A model generated the notes under the pieces. The model was given only the letters and a program-made list of their open reading frames with translations. It was not told the DNA's origin and ran no database searches. From Streptomyces sp. F001 (GTDB lineage: Bacteria > Actinomycetota > Actinomycetes > Streptomycetales > Streptomycetaceae), in assembly GCF_004187715.1 (NCBI RefSeq), contig NZ_QZWF01000018.1, forward strand, positions 1 through 64,000: a DNA stretch of 64,000 bases, written 5' to 3'. The position numbers and the translations under genes are program-made. Below, piece after piece: positions 14,695 to 24,222 of the stretch (the stretch's first letter is position 1; the number at the start of each line of letters is the position of its first letter).

Positions 14695-17277
14695 CTACGC
14701 GGCCGCCGCGTCCGCCGCCTGGGCCTTCAGCGCACGCTCGATGCCCGCGCGCGACTCCGAGACGAGCCGGCGCAGGGCCGCGTTCGGCTCGGCGGAGGAC
14801 AGCCAGGCATCCGTCTTGCGCAGGGTCTCCTCCGAGACCTGGACCGCCGGGTACAGGCCGACCGCGATCTGCTGGGCGATCTCGTGCGAGCGGGACTCCC
14901 ACACGTCCTTGACCGACTCGAAGTACTTGTCGGTGTACGGGGCGAGCAGCTCACGCTGGTCGGTCTGGACGAAACCGCTGATGACCGCCTCCTGCACGGC
15001 GTTCGGGAGCTTGTCGGAGTCCACGACCGAGGCCCAGGCCTCCGCCTTGGCCTCCGGCGTCGGACGCGCGGCCCGCGCGGTCGCCGCGTGCCGCTCACCC
15101 GCTGCCGTCCTGTCCCGCTCGTACTCGCCCGCGATCTCCGCCTCGTCGAAGCGGCCCACCGCGGCCAGGCGCTGGACGAACGCCCAGCGCAGCTCCGTGT
15201 CCACGACCAGGCCCTCGATCGTCTGCGAACCGTCCAGCAGCGCCTCCAGCAGGTCCAGCTGCTCCGGCGTGCGCGCGGTCGCCGCGAACGCCCTCGCCCA
15301 CGCCAGCTGGTGGTCGCTGCCCGGCTCGGCGGCCCGCAGGTGCGCCAGCGTGGCGTCGGTCCAGCGGGTGAGCAGCGCCTCGCGGGCGGACGGTGCGGCG
15401 TACAGGTCGATGGCCAGCTTCACCTGCCGCTGCAGCGACTGCACGACACCGATGTCGGACTCCTTGGCGATGCCCGACAGGACCAGGGAGAGGTAGTCGC
15501 GCGTGGCGAGCTCGGCGTCGCGCGTCATGTCCCACGCCGACGCCCAGCACAGCGCCCGTGGCAGCGACGCCGAGAAGTCGCCCAGGTGCTCGGTCACGAA
15601 CGCCAGCGACTGCTCGTCCAAGCGGACCTTGGCGTACGACAGGTCGTCGTCGTTGAGCAGGATCACCGCGGGGCGGCGCCGGCCGGTCAGGTGCGGTACG
15701 GCGGTCAGCTCACCGTCGATGTCCAGCTCGATCCGTCCGCCGTCGTCGTCCCGGATCAGCTTGCCGCTGTCCTCGTCGAGGTCGTACAGGCCGACCGCGA
15801 TGCGGTGCGGGCGCAGGACCGGCTCGCCCTTGGCGCCGGCGGGCAGGGCGGGGGCCTCCTGGCGGATCGCGAAGGACGTGATGACACCGTCGGCGTCCGT
15901 CTCGATCTCCGGGCGCAGGATGTTGATGCCGGCGGTCTCCAGCCACTTCTTCGACCAGGTCTTCAGGTCGCGTCCGGAGGTCTCCTCCAGGGCGCCCAGC
16001 AGATCGGACAGGCGGGTGTTGCCGTACTCGTGCCGCTTGAAGTAGGCCTGCACGCCGCGGAAGAACGCGTCCTCACCGACGTAGGCGACGAGCTGCTTCA
16101 GCACGCTCGCGCCCTTGGCGTACGTGATGCCGTCGAAGTTGACCAGCACGTCGTCCAGGTCGCGGATCTCGGCCATGATCGGGTGCGTGGACGGCAGCTG
16201 GTCCTGCCGGTACGCCCAGGTCTTCATGGAGTTGGCGAACGTCGTCCACGCGTGCGGCCAGCGCGACTCGGGAGCGGCCGCCTGGCAGGCGATCGAGGTG
16301 TACGTGGCGAACGACTCGTTCAGCCACAGGTCGTTCCACCACTCCATGGTGACCAGGTCGCCGAACCACATGTGGGCCAGCTCGTGCAGGATGGTCTCGG
16401 CGCGCATCTCGTACGCCGCGTCCGTCACCTTCGACCGGAAGACGTACTGGTCGCGGATGGTCACCGCGCCCGCGTTCTCCATCGCGCCCGCGTTGAACTC
16501 CGGCACGAACAGCTGGTCGTACTTCTTGAACGGGTACGCGTAGTCGAACTTCTCCTGGAACCAGGCGAAGCCCTGCCGGGTGACCTCGAAGATCGCGTCC
16601 GAGTCGAGGTACTCGGCGAGGGAGGGCCGGCAGTAGATGCCCAACGGCACGCTCTGGCCGTTCTTCTCGTACACGCTGTGCACGGAGTGGTACGGGCCGA
16701 CGATCAGGGCGGTGATGTACGTCGAGATCCGCGGCGTCGGCTCGAAGGCCCAGACGTTGTCCTTGGGCTCGGGGGTGGGCGAGTTGGAGATGACGGTCCA
16801 GCCCTCCGGCGCGCGCACGGTGAACTGGAAGGTCGCCTTCAGGTCCGGCTGCTCGAAGGACGCGAAGACGCGGCGGGCGTCGGGGACCTCGAACTGGGTG
16901 TAGAGGTAGGCCTGGTTGTCGACCGGGTCGACGAAGCGGTGCAGGCCCTCGCCCGTGTTGGTGTACGCGCAGTCGGCGACGACACGGAGGACGTTGCGGC
17001 CCTCCAGCAGGCCCGGCAGGGCGATCCGGGAGTCCTTGAAGACCGCGGCAGCGTCGAGCGGGTCGCCGTTGAGGGTCACCTCGTGGACGGTCGGGGCCTC
17101 CAGGTCGATGAAGGAGTCGGCGCCGTTCTCCGCGACGTCGAAGCGCACCGTCGTCACGGACCGGTAGGTGCCGCCCTCCTGCGCGCCGGAGAGGTCGAGA
17201 TCGATCTCGTACGAGTCAACGGTGAGCAGCTTCGCCCGCTGCTGCGCCTCTTCGCGAGTCAGGTTTGTGCCAGGCAC
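14695..17277 (-). CDS. pepN: Aminopeptidase N (M1 family)
   Basis: An 860-residue cytoplasmic zinc aminopeptidase that removes N-terminal residues from peptides, the last step of proteolysis. The exopeptidase motif GAMEN is at 264-268, zinc motif HELAH at 298-302 with distal Glu321 (LWLNESF), and the ERAP1-like C-terminal helical domain fills residues 520-860. GTG 17277 follows GAGGAG. Length and motifs match the Streptomyces PepN family (S. lividans type). A paralogue with the same layout lies at 27.5-30.1 kb. Confidence 0.95.
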   Translation of the reverse strand: MPGTNLTREEAQQRAKLLTVDSYEIDLDLSGAQEGGTYRSVTTVRFDVAENGADSFIDLEAPTVHEVTLNGDPLDAAAVFKDSRIALPGLLEGRNVLRVVADCAYTNTGEGLHRFVDPVDNQAYLYTQFEVPDARRVFASFEQPDLKATFQFTVRAPEGWTVISNSPTPEPKDNVWAFEPTPRISTYITALIVGPYHSVHSVYEKNGQSVPLGIYCRPSLAEYLDSDAIFEVTRQGFAWFQEKFDYAYPFKKYDQLFVPEFNAGAMENAGAVTIRDQYVFRSKVTDAAYEMRAETILHELAHMWFGDLVTMEWWNDLWLNESFATYTSIACQAAAPESRWPHAWTTFANSMKTWAYRQDQLPSTHPIMAEIRDLDDVLVNFDGITYAKGASVLKQLVAYVGEDAFFRGVQAYFKRHEYGNTRLSDLLGALEETSGRDLKTWSKKWLETAGINILRPEIETDADGVITSFAIRQEAPALPAGAKGEPVLRPHRIAVGLYDLDEDSGKLIRDDDGGRIELDIDGELTAVPHLTGRRRPAVILLNDDDLSYAKVRLDEQSLAFVTEHLGDFSASLPRALCWASAWDMTRDAELATRDYLSLVLSGIAKESDIGVVQSLQRQVKLAIDLYAAPSAREALLTRWTDATLAHLRAAEPGSDHQLAWARAFAATARTPEQLDLLEALLDGSQTIEGLVVDTELRWAFVQRLAAVGRFDEAEIAGEYERDRTAAGERHAATARAARPTPEAKAEAWASVVDSDKLPNAVQEAVISGFVQTDQRELLAPYTDKYFESVKDVWESRSHEIAQQIAVGLYPAVQVSEETLRKTDAWLSSAEPNAALRRLVSESRAGIERALKAQAADAAAA

Positions 17278-17370
17278 GCGGTCATCTCCTCGTTATGTGT
17301 CGGTTGTGCCATCCTTCCACGGGACCTGCACGGAACGCGATGTTCGTTTACCGCCGGTGGGCGGAGCGGA

Positions 17371-17410
17371 CAGAGGGGCGCCCACCGATCGAGCGGTGGG
17401 CGCCCCTCTG
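17371..17410. terminator. 17-bp perfect hairpin after asd
   Basis: Arms 17371-17387 and 17394-17410 pair perfectly around a 6-nt loop, 16 bases after the asd stop. It separates asd from pepN, which is transcribed the same way. Confidence 0.82.
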
Positions 17411-17425
17411 GCGTGTCGGCGGCGC

Positions 17426-18457
17426 CTACGCGCTCAGCTCTGCCGCCACCAGCTCCGCGATCTGCACCGCGTTCAGCGCAGCACCCTTGCGGAGGTTGTC
17501 GTTGGAGACGAACAGGGCGAGGCCGTTGTCCACCGTCTCGTCGCGGCGGATGCGGCCGACGTAGGACGGGTCCTGGCCGGCGGCCTGGAGCGGGGTCGGG
17601 ACCTCGGTGAGGGCGACGCCGGGGGCGCCGGCCAGCAGCTCCTTGGCCCGCTCGACGCTGATCGGACGGGCGAAACGGGCGTTGACCTGGAGCGAGTGGC
17701 CGGTGAAGACCGGGACGCGGACACAGGTGCCGGAGACCTTCAGCTCGGGGATCTCCAGGATCTTGCGGGACTCGTTGCGGAGCTTCTGCTCCTCGTCGGT
17801 CTCGTTGAGGCCGTCGTCCACGATCGAGCCGGCGAGCGGGAGGACGTTGTACGCGATCGGCGCCACGTACTTGTCCGGCGCCGGGAACTCGGCCGCCGAG
17901 CCGTCGTGGGTGAGCTTGGGTGCGTCCTCGCCGACCTTCTTGACCTGCTCGAACAGCTCGTCGACGCCGGCCAGGCCGGAGCCGGACACCGCCTGGTAGG
18001 TGGCGACGACCAGGGCCTGGAGCCCCGCCTCCTCGTGCAGCGGCTTCAGGACCGGCATCGCGGCCATCGTCGTGCAGTTCGGGTTGGCGATGATGCCCTT
18101 GGGGCGGCTCGCGATCGCGTGCGGGTTCACCTCGGACACCACGAGCGGCACCTCGGGGTCCCGGCGCCAGGCGGAGGAGTTGTCGATCACGACCGCACCC
18201 TGCGAGGCGACCTTCTCGGCCAGCGCCTTGGAGGTGGCGCCGCCCGCGGAGAACAGCACGATGTCCAGGCCGGTGTAGTCGGCCGTCGACGCGTCCTCCA
18301 CCGTCACACCGTCGAGGACCGTCCCCGCCGAACGGGCCGAGGCGAACAGGCGCAGCTCGGTGACCGGGCCAAGAGAATTCGATGCAGCCCGCTCGGCGAG
18401 GATCCTGCGCATGACCGTGCCGACCTGACCGGTGGCTCCGACGATTCCGACCCTCAC
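17426..18457 (-). CDS. asd: Aspartate-semialdehyde dehydrogenase
   Basis: A 343-residue NADP-dependent enzyme that reduces aspartyl phosphate to the semialdehyde, the branch point to lysine/diaminopimelate, threonine and methionine. It begins with the Rossmann motif VGIVGATGQVGTVM. The catalytic Cys128 lies in IIANPNCTTMAAMP, and a later His lies in FTGHSLQVNARF. GTG 18457 has AAAGGAG five bases upstream; the frame is open further but without support. It stands alone here, without the aspartokinase gene often found next to it. Confidence 0.95.
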   Translation of the reverse strand: MRVGIVGATGQVGTVMRRILAERAASNSLGPVTELRLFASARSAGTVLDGVTVEDASTADYTGLDIVLFSAGGATSKALAEKVASQGAVVIDNSSAWRRDPEVPLVVSEVNPHAIASRPKGIIANPNCTTMAAMPVLKPLHEEAGLQALVVATYQAVSGSGLAGVDELFEQVKKVGEDAPKLTHDGSAAEFPAPDKYVAPIAYNVLPLAGSIVDDGLNETDEEQKLRNESRKILEIPELKVSGTCVRVPVFTGHSLQVNARFARPISVERAKELLAGAPGVALTEVPTPLQAAGQDPSYVGRIRRDETVDNGLALFVSNDNLRKGAALNAVQIAELVAAELSA

Positions 18458-18713
18458 GGCGACTCCTTTACCTGGCTTGCGGGGCGCCCCGTCCCTGACC
18501 GGGGGCCTTTCCATCATGCGGGGCACCTGGGCCCCTGTGTCCAATTCTTTGCCCTTGTGCCCGAGGAATGGGACACCCACCCCGTCGGCGTCGGCTTTCC
18601 TGCGTGAACCTCCTCTCAGTTTCCGGACAGGTGTGACGTACGCCACAAATGGAGTCGAACGTTCCGGCCCGCATCCGCGTCATAGAGGAAACGCGGCGAG
18701 GGGAGGGGTGGCT

Positions 18714-19244
18714 GTGCTGCGCAGAAAGACCCGCCGCGACCAGGGGGGCGACGCCCAGGACGACCCACTGGACGCGGCGCAGGAGCGCCGGGTGCGAGCG
18801 GTGCTCGCGCTGGGCGGGGTGCCGCAGGCGGACCTGCTGGACGGGGTACAGCAGGTACGCCTGCGGCTGCTGGAGCGGGCGGCGAGCGGCCGGGAGGCGC
18901 CGCGGGACGTGTCCGCGTGGGCAGCGGTCGTCGCCTCCAACCTCGCCATGGACTGGCACCGGGCCAAACGCCGCCAGGAGCGGCTCGGCGAGCGGCTGGC
19001 CGCCCTGCGCCAGCCCGCGCACCCCTCCGGCGAGGACACCAGCGTGCTCTCGGTCGCCGTCGCCCAGGGCCTGGACGAGCTGCCCGACGCCCAGCGGCAG
19101 GTCCTCGTGCTGCGTTTCTTCGCCGATCTGCCGGTGCGCGGGATCGCCGAGGAGCTCGGCATCCCGGAGGGCACGGTCAAGAGCAGGCTGCACACGGCGG
19201 TACGGGCTCTGCGCGCCCGCCTGCACGAGGACGAGGTGGTGTGA
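18714..19244 (+). CDS. RNA polymerase ECF-type sigma factor (SigE-like family)
   Basis: A 176-residue sigma factor with only regions 2 and 4. Region 2 includes DVSAWAAVVASNLAMDWHRAKRRQ; region 4 includes LDELPDAQRQVLVLRFF and the helix-turn-helix IAEELGIPEGTVKSRL. GTG 18714 has GGGAGG seven bases upstream, better spaced than GTG 18708. The next gene, one base after the stop, encodes a single-span membrane protein, so an anti-sigma pair is likely. It diverges from asd. Target promoters are unknown. Confidence 0.85.
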   Translation: MLRRKTRRDQGGDAQDDPLDAAQERRVRAVLALGGVPQADLLDGVQQVRLRLLERAASGREAPRDVSAWAAVVASNLAMDWHRAKRRQERLGERLAALRQPAHPSGEDTSVLSVAVAQGLDELPDAQRQVLVLRFFADLPVRGIAEELGIPEGTVKSRLHTAVRALRARLHEDEVV

Positions 19245-19245
19245 C

Positions 19246-19968
19246 GTGACCGCCGAGCACAACACGCACGACGGAACCGGCGGACTGGACGCACTGCTGG
19301 CCGCGATCACGGACGAGCCGCTCCCTGACGAGGCCCGCGCCGACGCCGCCTTCATGGCCGAGCACCGCTCGGCGACTGCCGACGTGGCGCTGCTGCGGGA
19401 ACAGCTGGAGGTCATCGGACGGGTACTGACCGAGCCCGCGAAGCCGAAGGCCCCCGAACCCGTCCCCGTACGTCCGCGCCGGCGCCGTCCCTTCGCCCTC
19501 GCCCTCGGTGCCGTCGGAGTGGCGGCGGCCGGTGCGATGGTCGTGGGCATGGGCTGGCTGCTCGTGCAGGCCGGGGGCGGCAGTGGGGACGACGCCGGCG
19601 CAACCACCGCCGACAGCGCACAGTCGGACTCCAAGGACGCCGGCCCTCTGGGCTCCCCGGCCTACCTCGCCTGCGCCCGCCTGGTCGCCGAGGGCGACGT
19701 GACGGACGTCCAGCCGGTCCCCGGCGAACGTCAGGAACGCATCACCCTGGACGTGACCCGCTCCTACAAGCCCGCGAAGGGCGAGGACGAGGTCACCTTC
19801 GTGATCCGGACGAGCGCGGGTCTCGACGAGGGCGACCACCTCCTGGTCGCCATCCCGCGCGGGTCCGCGTCCCCCGACTTCTGGGTCGTCGGCGAGCGCG
19901 ACATCGCTCCCCAACGCCAGGCCCTCACCCGGACGCTGCCCGAGTCGCGGACCACGGCCTGCGAATAG
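19246..19968 (+). CDS. Single-span membrane protein, putative anti-sigma partner
   Basis: A 240-residue protein starting at GTG 19246, one base after the sigma-factor stop, so expression is coupled. Residues 1-75 are cytoplasmic and polar. One transmembrane helix follows (FALALGAVGVAAAGAMVVGMGWLLV), then a Gly/Asp/Ser linker and an external domain with two Cys (YLACARLVAEGDV and the C-terminal ACE). I see no HxxxCxxC zinc motif, so it is not a ZAS-type anti-sigma. The role is inferred from position and topology. Confidence 0.72.
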   Translation: MTAEHNTHDGTGGLDALLAAITDEPLPDEARADAAFMAEHRSATADVALLREQLEVIGRVLTEPAKPKAPEPVPVRPRRRRPFALALGAVGVAAAGAMVVGMGWLLVQAGGGSGDDAGATTADSAQSDSKDAGPLGSPAYLACARLVAEGDVTDVQPVPGERQERITLDVTRSYKPAKGEDEVTFVIRTSAGLDEGDHLLVAIPRGSASPDFWVVGERDIAPQRQALTRTLPESRTTACE

Positions 19969-19979
19969 CACAAGGAGAA

Positions 19980-20005
19980 GGGCGGGCGTCCCCGGACGCC
20001 CGCCC
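19980..20005. terminator. Hairpin between convergent genes
   Basis: Arms GGGCGGGCGTCC (19980-19991) and GGACGCCCGCCC (19994-20005) lie between the putative anti-sigma stop and the subtilase stop. Confidence 0.72.
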
Positions 20006-20025
20006 CTCGGTTCAGCCGCAGTCGA

Positions 20026-23000
20026 CTACGGCGTGACCTTCTCGATCTTCACATTGCCCACGCCCGCGACCGTGCCGCGCGCGTTGACCAGCTGGACCTG
20101 CCCGAAGAACTCACGTCCCTCGGGCGCGGCCGCCAGGGCGGTGACGCTGCCGGAGACCGTCGTGGAGTCGCCGGTGCCGAGCTTCACCGGCGACTCGTCG
20201 ACGGTGACGGAGCCCAGGGCGGCGGAGAAGAACACGTCCTGGTAGTCGTACGCGGTGGAGCCGGCCGGCACCGAGTAGCCGACGACCTGGACGGTGTACG
20301 TACCGGCGGCCGGGGTGGCGATCGAGACCGCCTCTTCCGAGTCGCCGTCGGCGGCGGAGCCGACTTCCTCGCCGGACGCGTCGTACACGTACAGGTCGAG
20401 GTCGGCGGACGCGTCCGAGACGTTGCCGATGGCCACGTCGAGCGAGGTGGCGCCCTGCGGAACCTCGACCGTGGTGGTCTGCGTGGCGCCCTGCGCGATG
20501 GTCGGGCGGGTGGTCTTCGACGAGCCGAGCGGGCCGCCGGCCAGCTTGCCGTCGATCGCGGCGTAGCCGTTGGTCACCTTCCAGGAGGCGGCGGCCGGGG
20601 TGCCGACCTTGGCCTCGGGCACGGTCACGGTCTCCGGGTCGAAGGCCGCGCCGAGGACGGTGACGTCCAGCTTGTAGGGGTTGTCGAGCAGCGGCGACGT
20701 ACGGCGCGACTCGACCTCGATCTCCCAGACGCCCGGCTGCGGGTCGGCGTACGAACGCACGCCGGGCTTGCAGCCGTTGCCGTCGAGGTAGTTGTTGTAG
20801 CAGAAGGGGGTGCCGGTGTTGTCGACCGGAACGCCGAACGGGTGGATCGCGATGAACCGGGTCTGGCTCTTGTCCTTCAGCCCGCCGATCGCCACCTCCA
20901 GCGACTTGGCGCCCTCGGGCACGGTCACGAAGTACGACTTGGTGCTGTTGCGCTGCACCGAACCCGACGCGGAGTAGGTGTACTTCAGCGGCGCCGAGAC
21001 CACGACCGTGTTGAGGACCTGCTTGTCGACGCCCTCGGTGCGCGGGTCGTCGACCTCGAGGATCGCGCTCTTGAGGCCGGCGGACTTCGGCGCGGCCTGC
21101 ACCTTGACGGTCACCGGCTGGTTCAGCGGCAGCCGCACCTCGTCGGAGCCGACGATCCGGAACGTGCCGCCGGCGTTGTTGTCGAAGTCCAGCTCGTGCC
21201 GGATGGCACGGTCGGCGCCGGACGTACGGGTGAGGGTGATCTCGTACGTCTTCTTCTGACCGGCCTTCAGACCGCCCTCACGGTCGTAGAGGCCCGTGCC
21301 GTAACCCGGCGTCTTCAGCGCCCAGTCGATCGCGGTGTCGACCGGCGCCTTGACCGTGTACGTGTGGGCGGTGGCGCCGTCGCGGATGGCGTCCCAGGCG
21401 TCCACGATGTCGATCAGGCCCGCGCCCTCCTCGTAGGCCTGGACACCGCTGATGTGGTCGGCGGTCGAGGTGAGCGCCGTGCGCAGGGTCGCCGGGGTGA
21501 GGTCGATGCCCTTCTGCTTGGCGGCGGACAGCAGCAGCGCGGAGGCGCCGGCTGCCTGCGGGGAGGCCATCGAGGTGCCCTGGAGCATCGAGTAGCCGGC
21601 CGGGAGCTGGTACCCCGCCTCGGCGACCGGGCCGCCGGGCGACCAGGTCTGGGTGGTGTTGATCGCTGCGCCGGGCGCGGACAGCGTCGGAGTGAAGCCG
21701 CCGTCCTCACGCGGGCCGCGCGAGGAGAACGGCATCATCGCGTACCGCTTCTCCACCTTCGAGCCGTAGTTGGCCGCCCACGTCTCCCTGGAGATGGTCG
21801 CGCCGACCGAGATCACCTTGTCGGCGAGGGACGGGTCGCCGATGGTGTTGGCGCCGGGGCCGGAGTTGCCCGCGGAGATCACCAGCTGGACGCCGTACTC
21901 GTCGATCAGGCGGGTGTAGAGCTCGGCGCGCGCGTTGTTGCCGTCGTTCAGCGCCGGAAGACCGCCGATCGACATGTTGACGATGTCGACGCCCCGGTTG
22001 ACCACGAGGTCGATCATGCCCTCGGTGAGCGCGACGTTGGTGCAGCCGCCGGACCAGGTGCAGGCGCGGGAGGAGACCAGCTTCGCGCCGGGCGCGGCGC
22101 CGTTCATCTCGCCGCCGAACAGGCCGTTCGCGGCGGTGATGCCGGCGACGTGGGTGCCGTGCGAGCCCTCGATGACGCCGATGCTGACGTAGTCGGCCTT
22201 CGCGCCCGCGGCGTTGTGGACGACGTCCCTGCGGATCTCGACGACGAACGGGATGCGCTCGACGACGTCGGTGGCCGGGTCGTCGGTGCCGAAGTAGCCG
22301 ACCTGGAAGCCGTCCTTGTACGGCTTCATGGCCTGGTCGTCGGTGAAGTCGAGGTCGTCGTCGAGGTCGACGCGGGCCGTGCCCGAGGCGGCGTCGTACA
22401 GCACGCCCCAGACGTCCGTCTTGTCGCCGTCGCGGTTGAGGTCGCCGGCCATGTCGCCGCCGGTGGTGGCGGACTCGGAGAAGTAGTTGAACTTGTAGGT
22501 GCCCTCGGGCGCCTTGAACGTCTCGGTGCCCAGTGACTCGGTGGTGATCGAGAACGTCGGGCCGGAGACCGAGGTGGTCATCTGCCGCCAGGTGCCGTCC
22601 GCGTCGGTGACCGGGTCGGTGGCGGTCACCCAGTCGACGATCTTGCGCTCACCGGTCGTGGTCTTCTGCAGCGCCGGGTGCCCGAGGTCCACGCCCGAGT
22701 CGAGGATGCCGATGGTGATGCCGCGGCCGTCCGCCTTCGGGTGGTCCTCGACGAACTCGACGGCGCCCGTCTCGAAGGAGGGGTTGTACGGGTTCTCGGC
22801 GGGGGTCTTCTTGCCGGGGGCGGGATACGTCCCCGTGGCACCGGCCTCTGGTGAGCCGTTCGGCGCCGGGTCGTCCAGCGGGATTTCCTCGCGCAGGTCG
22901 ATGCCGTGCACGGAGGACAGCTTCACGGCGGCGGCAATGGCCGCGTCCGCCTTGCCGGTCGGGACGGTGGCACGGACGTAGCCGAGCTTGTCGTGGGTAC

Positions 23001-23316
23001 GGCCGACCAGGCCGCCGTCGACCGAGTCGAGCTGCTCGGCGACCTGCTCGGTCCGGCCGGGGGCGGTCGCGACCATCATCGTGACGCTCTTGGCGCCGTC
23101 GGCCTTGGCCTCGGCGAGCAGATCGGCGTCGTCGGAACCGAGCTTTTCGTGGGCGGACTTGACGCCCGGGTCGGCTGCCGCCGGGGTCTGGTCCGCGGCG
23201 AGGGCCACGGGTATCGGCCCGGCCGCGGAGAGTGCGGCCACCAGACCGGCGGCCACGGCGATACGGGCCACGCGTCTCGCGCCCGATATCGGATCGCTCT
23301 GGGAGGAGGGGGTCAT
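20026..23316 (-). CDS. Secreted subtilisin-like serine protease (S8) with C-terminal PPC-like domain
   Basis: A roughly 1096-residue exported protease. The signal peptide includes VARIAVAAGLVAALSAAGPIPVALA; an I9-like propeptide follows to about residue 150. The catalytic triad is Asp206 (GILDSGVD), His390 (GSHGTHVAG) and Ser583 (GTSMASP), with oxyanion Asn485 (SAGNSGPG). A 180-residue insertion between Asp and His holds Asp-rich, possibly Ca-binding loops (DLNRDGDKTD, DLDDDLD). The C-terminal 400 residues are beta-rich, with a pre-peptidase C-terminal type segment (ADLDLYVYDASG). ATG 23316 fits its AAGGA site better than ATG 23322. It probably serves in external protein degradation or development. 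Confidence 0.92.
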   Translation of the reverse strand: MTPSSQSDPISGARRVARIAVAAGLVAALSAAGPIPVALAADQTPAAADPGVKSAHEKLGSDDADLLAEAKADGAKSVTMMVATAPGRTEQVAEQLDSVDGGLVGRTHDKLGYVRATVPTGKADAAIAAAVKLSSVHGIDLREEIPLDDPAPNGSPEAGATGTYPAPGKKTPAENPYNPSFETGAVEFVEDHPKADGRGITIGILDSGVDLGHPALQKTTTGERKIVDWVTATDPVTDADGTWRQMTTSVSGPTFSITTESLGTETFKAPEGTYKFNYFSESATTGGDMAGDLNRDGDKTDVWGVLYDAASGTARVDLDDDLDFTDDQAMKPYKDGFQVGYFGTDDPATDVVERIPFVVEIRRDVVHNAAGAKADYVSIGVIEGSHGTHVAGITAANGLFGGEMNGAAPGAKLVSSRACTWSGGCTNVALTEGMIDLVVNRGVDIVNMSIGGLPALNDGNNARAELYTRLIDEYGVQLVISAGNSGPGANTIGDPSLADKVISVGATISRETWAANYGSKVEKRYAMMPFSSRGPREDGGFTPTLSAPGAAINTTQTWSPGGPVAEAGYQLPAGYSMLQGTSMASPQAAGASALLLSAAKQKGIDLTPATLRTALTSTADHISGVQAYEEGAGLIDIVDAWDAIRDGATAHTYTVKAPVDTAIDWALKTPGYGTGLYDREGGLKAGQKKTYEITLTRTSGADRAIRHELDFDNNAGGTFRIVGSDEVRLPLNQPVTVKVQAAPKSAGLKSAILEVDDPRTEGVDKQVLNTVVVSAPLKYTYSASGSVQRNSTKSYFVTVPEGAKSLEVAIGGLKDKSQTRFIAIHPFGVPVDNTGTPFCYNNYLDGNGCKPGVRSYADPQPGVWEIEVESRRTSPLLDNPYKLDVTVLGAAFDPETVTVPEAKVGTPAAASWKVTNGYAAIDGKLAGGPLGSSKTTRPTIAQGATQTTTVEVPQGATSLDVAIGNVSDASADLDLYVYDASGEEVGSAADGDSEEAVSIATPAAGTYTVQVVGYSVPAGSTAYDYQDVFFSAALGSVTVDESPVKLGTGDSTTVSGSVTALAAAPEGREFFGQVQLVNARGTVAGVGNVKIEKVTP

Positions 23317-23494
23317 CGGCATCCTTGTTGGTAAAGGAACGAGACAGTCCGGAATTTGGTCCCGGACGACCGCTCAGCCTTACGCAAGGGGCGCATGTTT
23401 GGGGAGGGTTGACCGAATCGCAATGGATGCATGGGGAAAACCCGCGATGCGCATGCAGGGGCATATGGAGCGAGCGGAACTTTTCGGGTGTCGG

Positions 23495-23523
23495 TCGGCA
23501 TTCCCGGTTCCACGGGTTAACGT
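23495..23523 (+). promoter_or_regulatory. Promoter of a leaderless NUDIX gene
   Basis: A TCGGCA -35 (23495-23500) and TAACGT -10 (23518-23523) are 17 bp apart. The -10 ends six bases before GTG 23530, so transcription should begin on the start codon; no ribosome site is present. Confidence 0.5.
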
Positions 23524-23529
23524 CCCTGC

Positions 23530-23985
23530 GTGCGTAAGAAGCTGAGGGTGGCGGCCTACGCCATATGCGTCCGCGACGGCCAGGTCCTGCTCGCCCGCTC
23601 CCCGGCACCCGACGGCACTCCCGAGTGGGTGCTGCCCGGCGGCGGCATGGAGCACGGGGAGGACCCGTACGACACCGTCCGCCGTGAGGTGCGCGAGGAG
23701 ACCGGCTACCGCATCGAGGTCACCGGCATCCTCGGCGTCCACTCCCTCCACCGCACCTTTCCCGGCCGCCGCTTCCGTCAGGCGACCGACCACCACGGCG
23801 TACGCCTCGTGTACGAGGGGACGGTCGTCGGCGGCGAACTGCGGCACGAGATCGGCGGTTCCACCGACATGGCCGCCTGGCACGAACTGGACGCGGTGGC
23901 CGCCCTGCGCCGCATCGGGCTGGTCGACCTGGGCCTGAAACTGTGGCGCGAGCGCCCGGCCGCGGGGCGGGTCGACCCGGCCTAG
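23530..23985 (+). CDS. NUDIX hydrolase
   Basis: A 151-residue protein with a complete NUDIX box beginning GGGMEHGEDPYDT and ending REVREETGY (about residues 37-59), which binds the metal and hydrolyses nucleoside diphosphates linked to another group. The start GTG 23530 appears leaderless. Substrate cannot be inferred; such enzymes clean up damaged nucleotides or process sugar nucleotides or cofactors. It stands alone between the subtilase and a phosphoesterase gene. Confidence 0.88.
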   Translation: MRKKLRVAAYAICVRDGQVLLARSPAPDGTPEWVLPGGGMEHGEDPYDTVRREVREETGYRIEVTGILGVHSLHRTFPGRRFRQATDHHGVRLVYEGTVVGGELRHEIGGSTDMAAWHELDAVAALRRIGLVDLGLKLWRERPAAGRVDPA

Positions 23986-24222
23986 GGACAGGTGTGTTAC
24001 CCCGTCAGATGAACGCCGAGTGACCGCTCACGGGCCGTTCGACAAGCGGCCGTGGGCGCGCAGGGTAGTCCAAGATCGACGTACGGTGATCGGCGCTGCC
24101 CGTTGGCGTCTCATTAACGCGCAGGTCATTCCCGGTGCCAACGATCCAGAGCGAGCGGGGGGTTCGCGACGCGGCCGTCCGCGACCACTGCCGACGCGTT
24201 CGCACTCGGGGAGAGAAGCGCC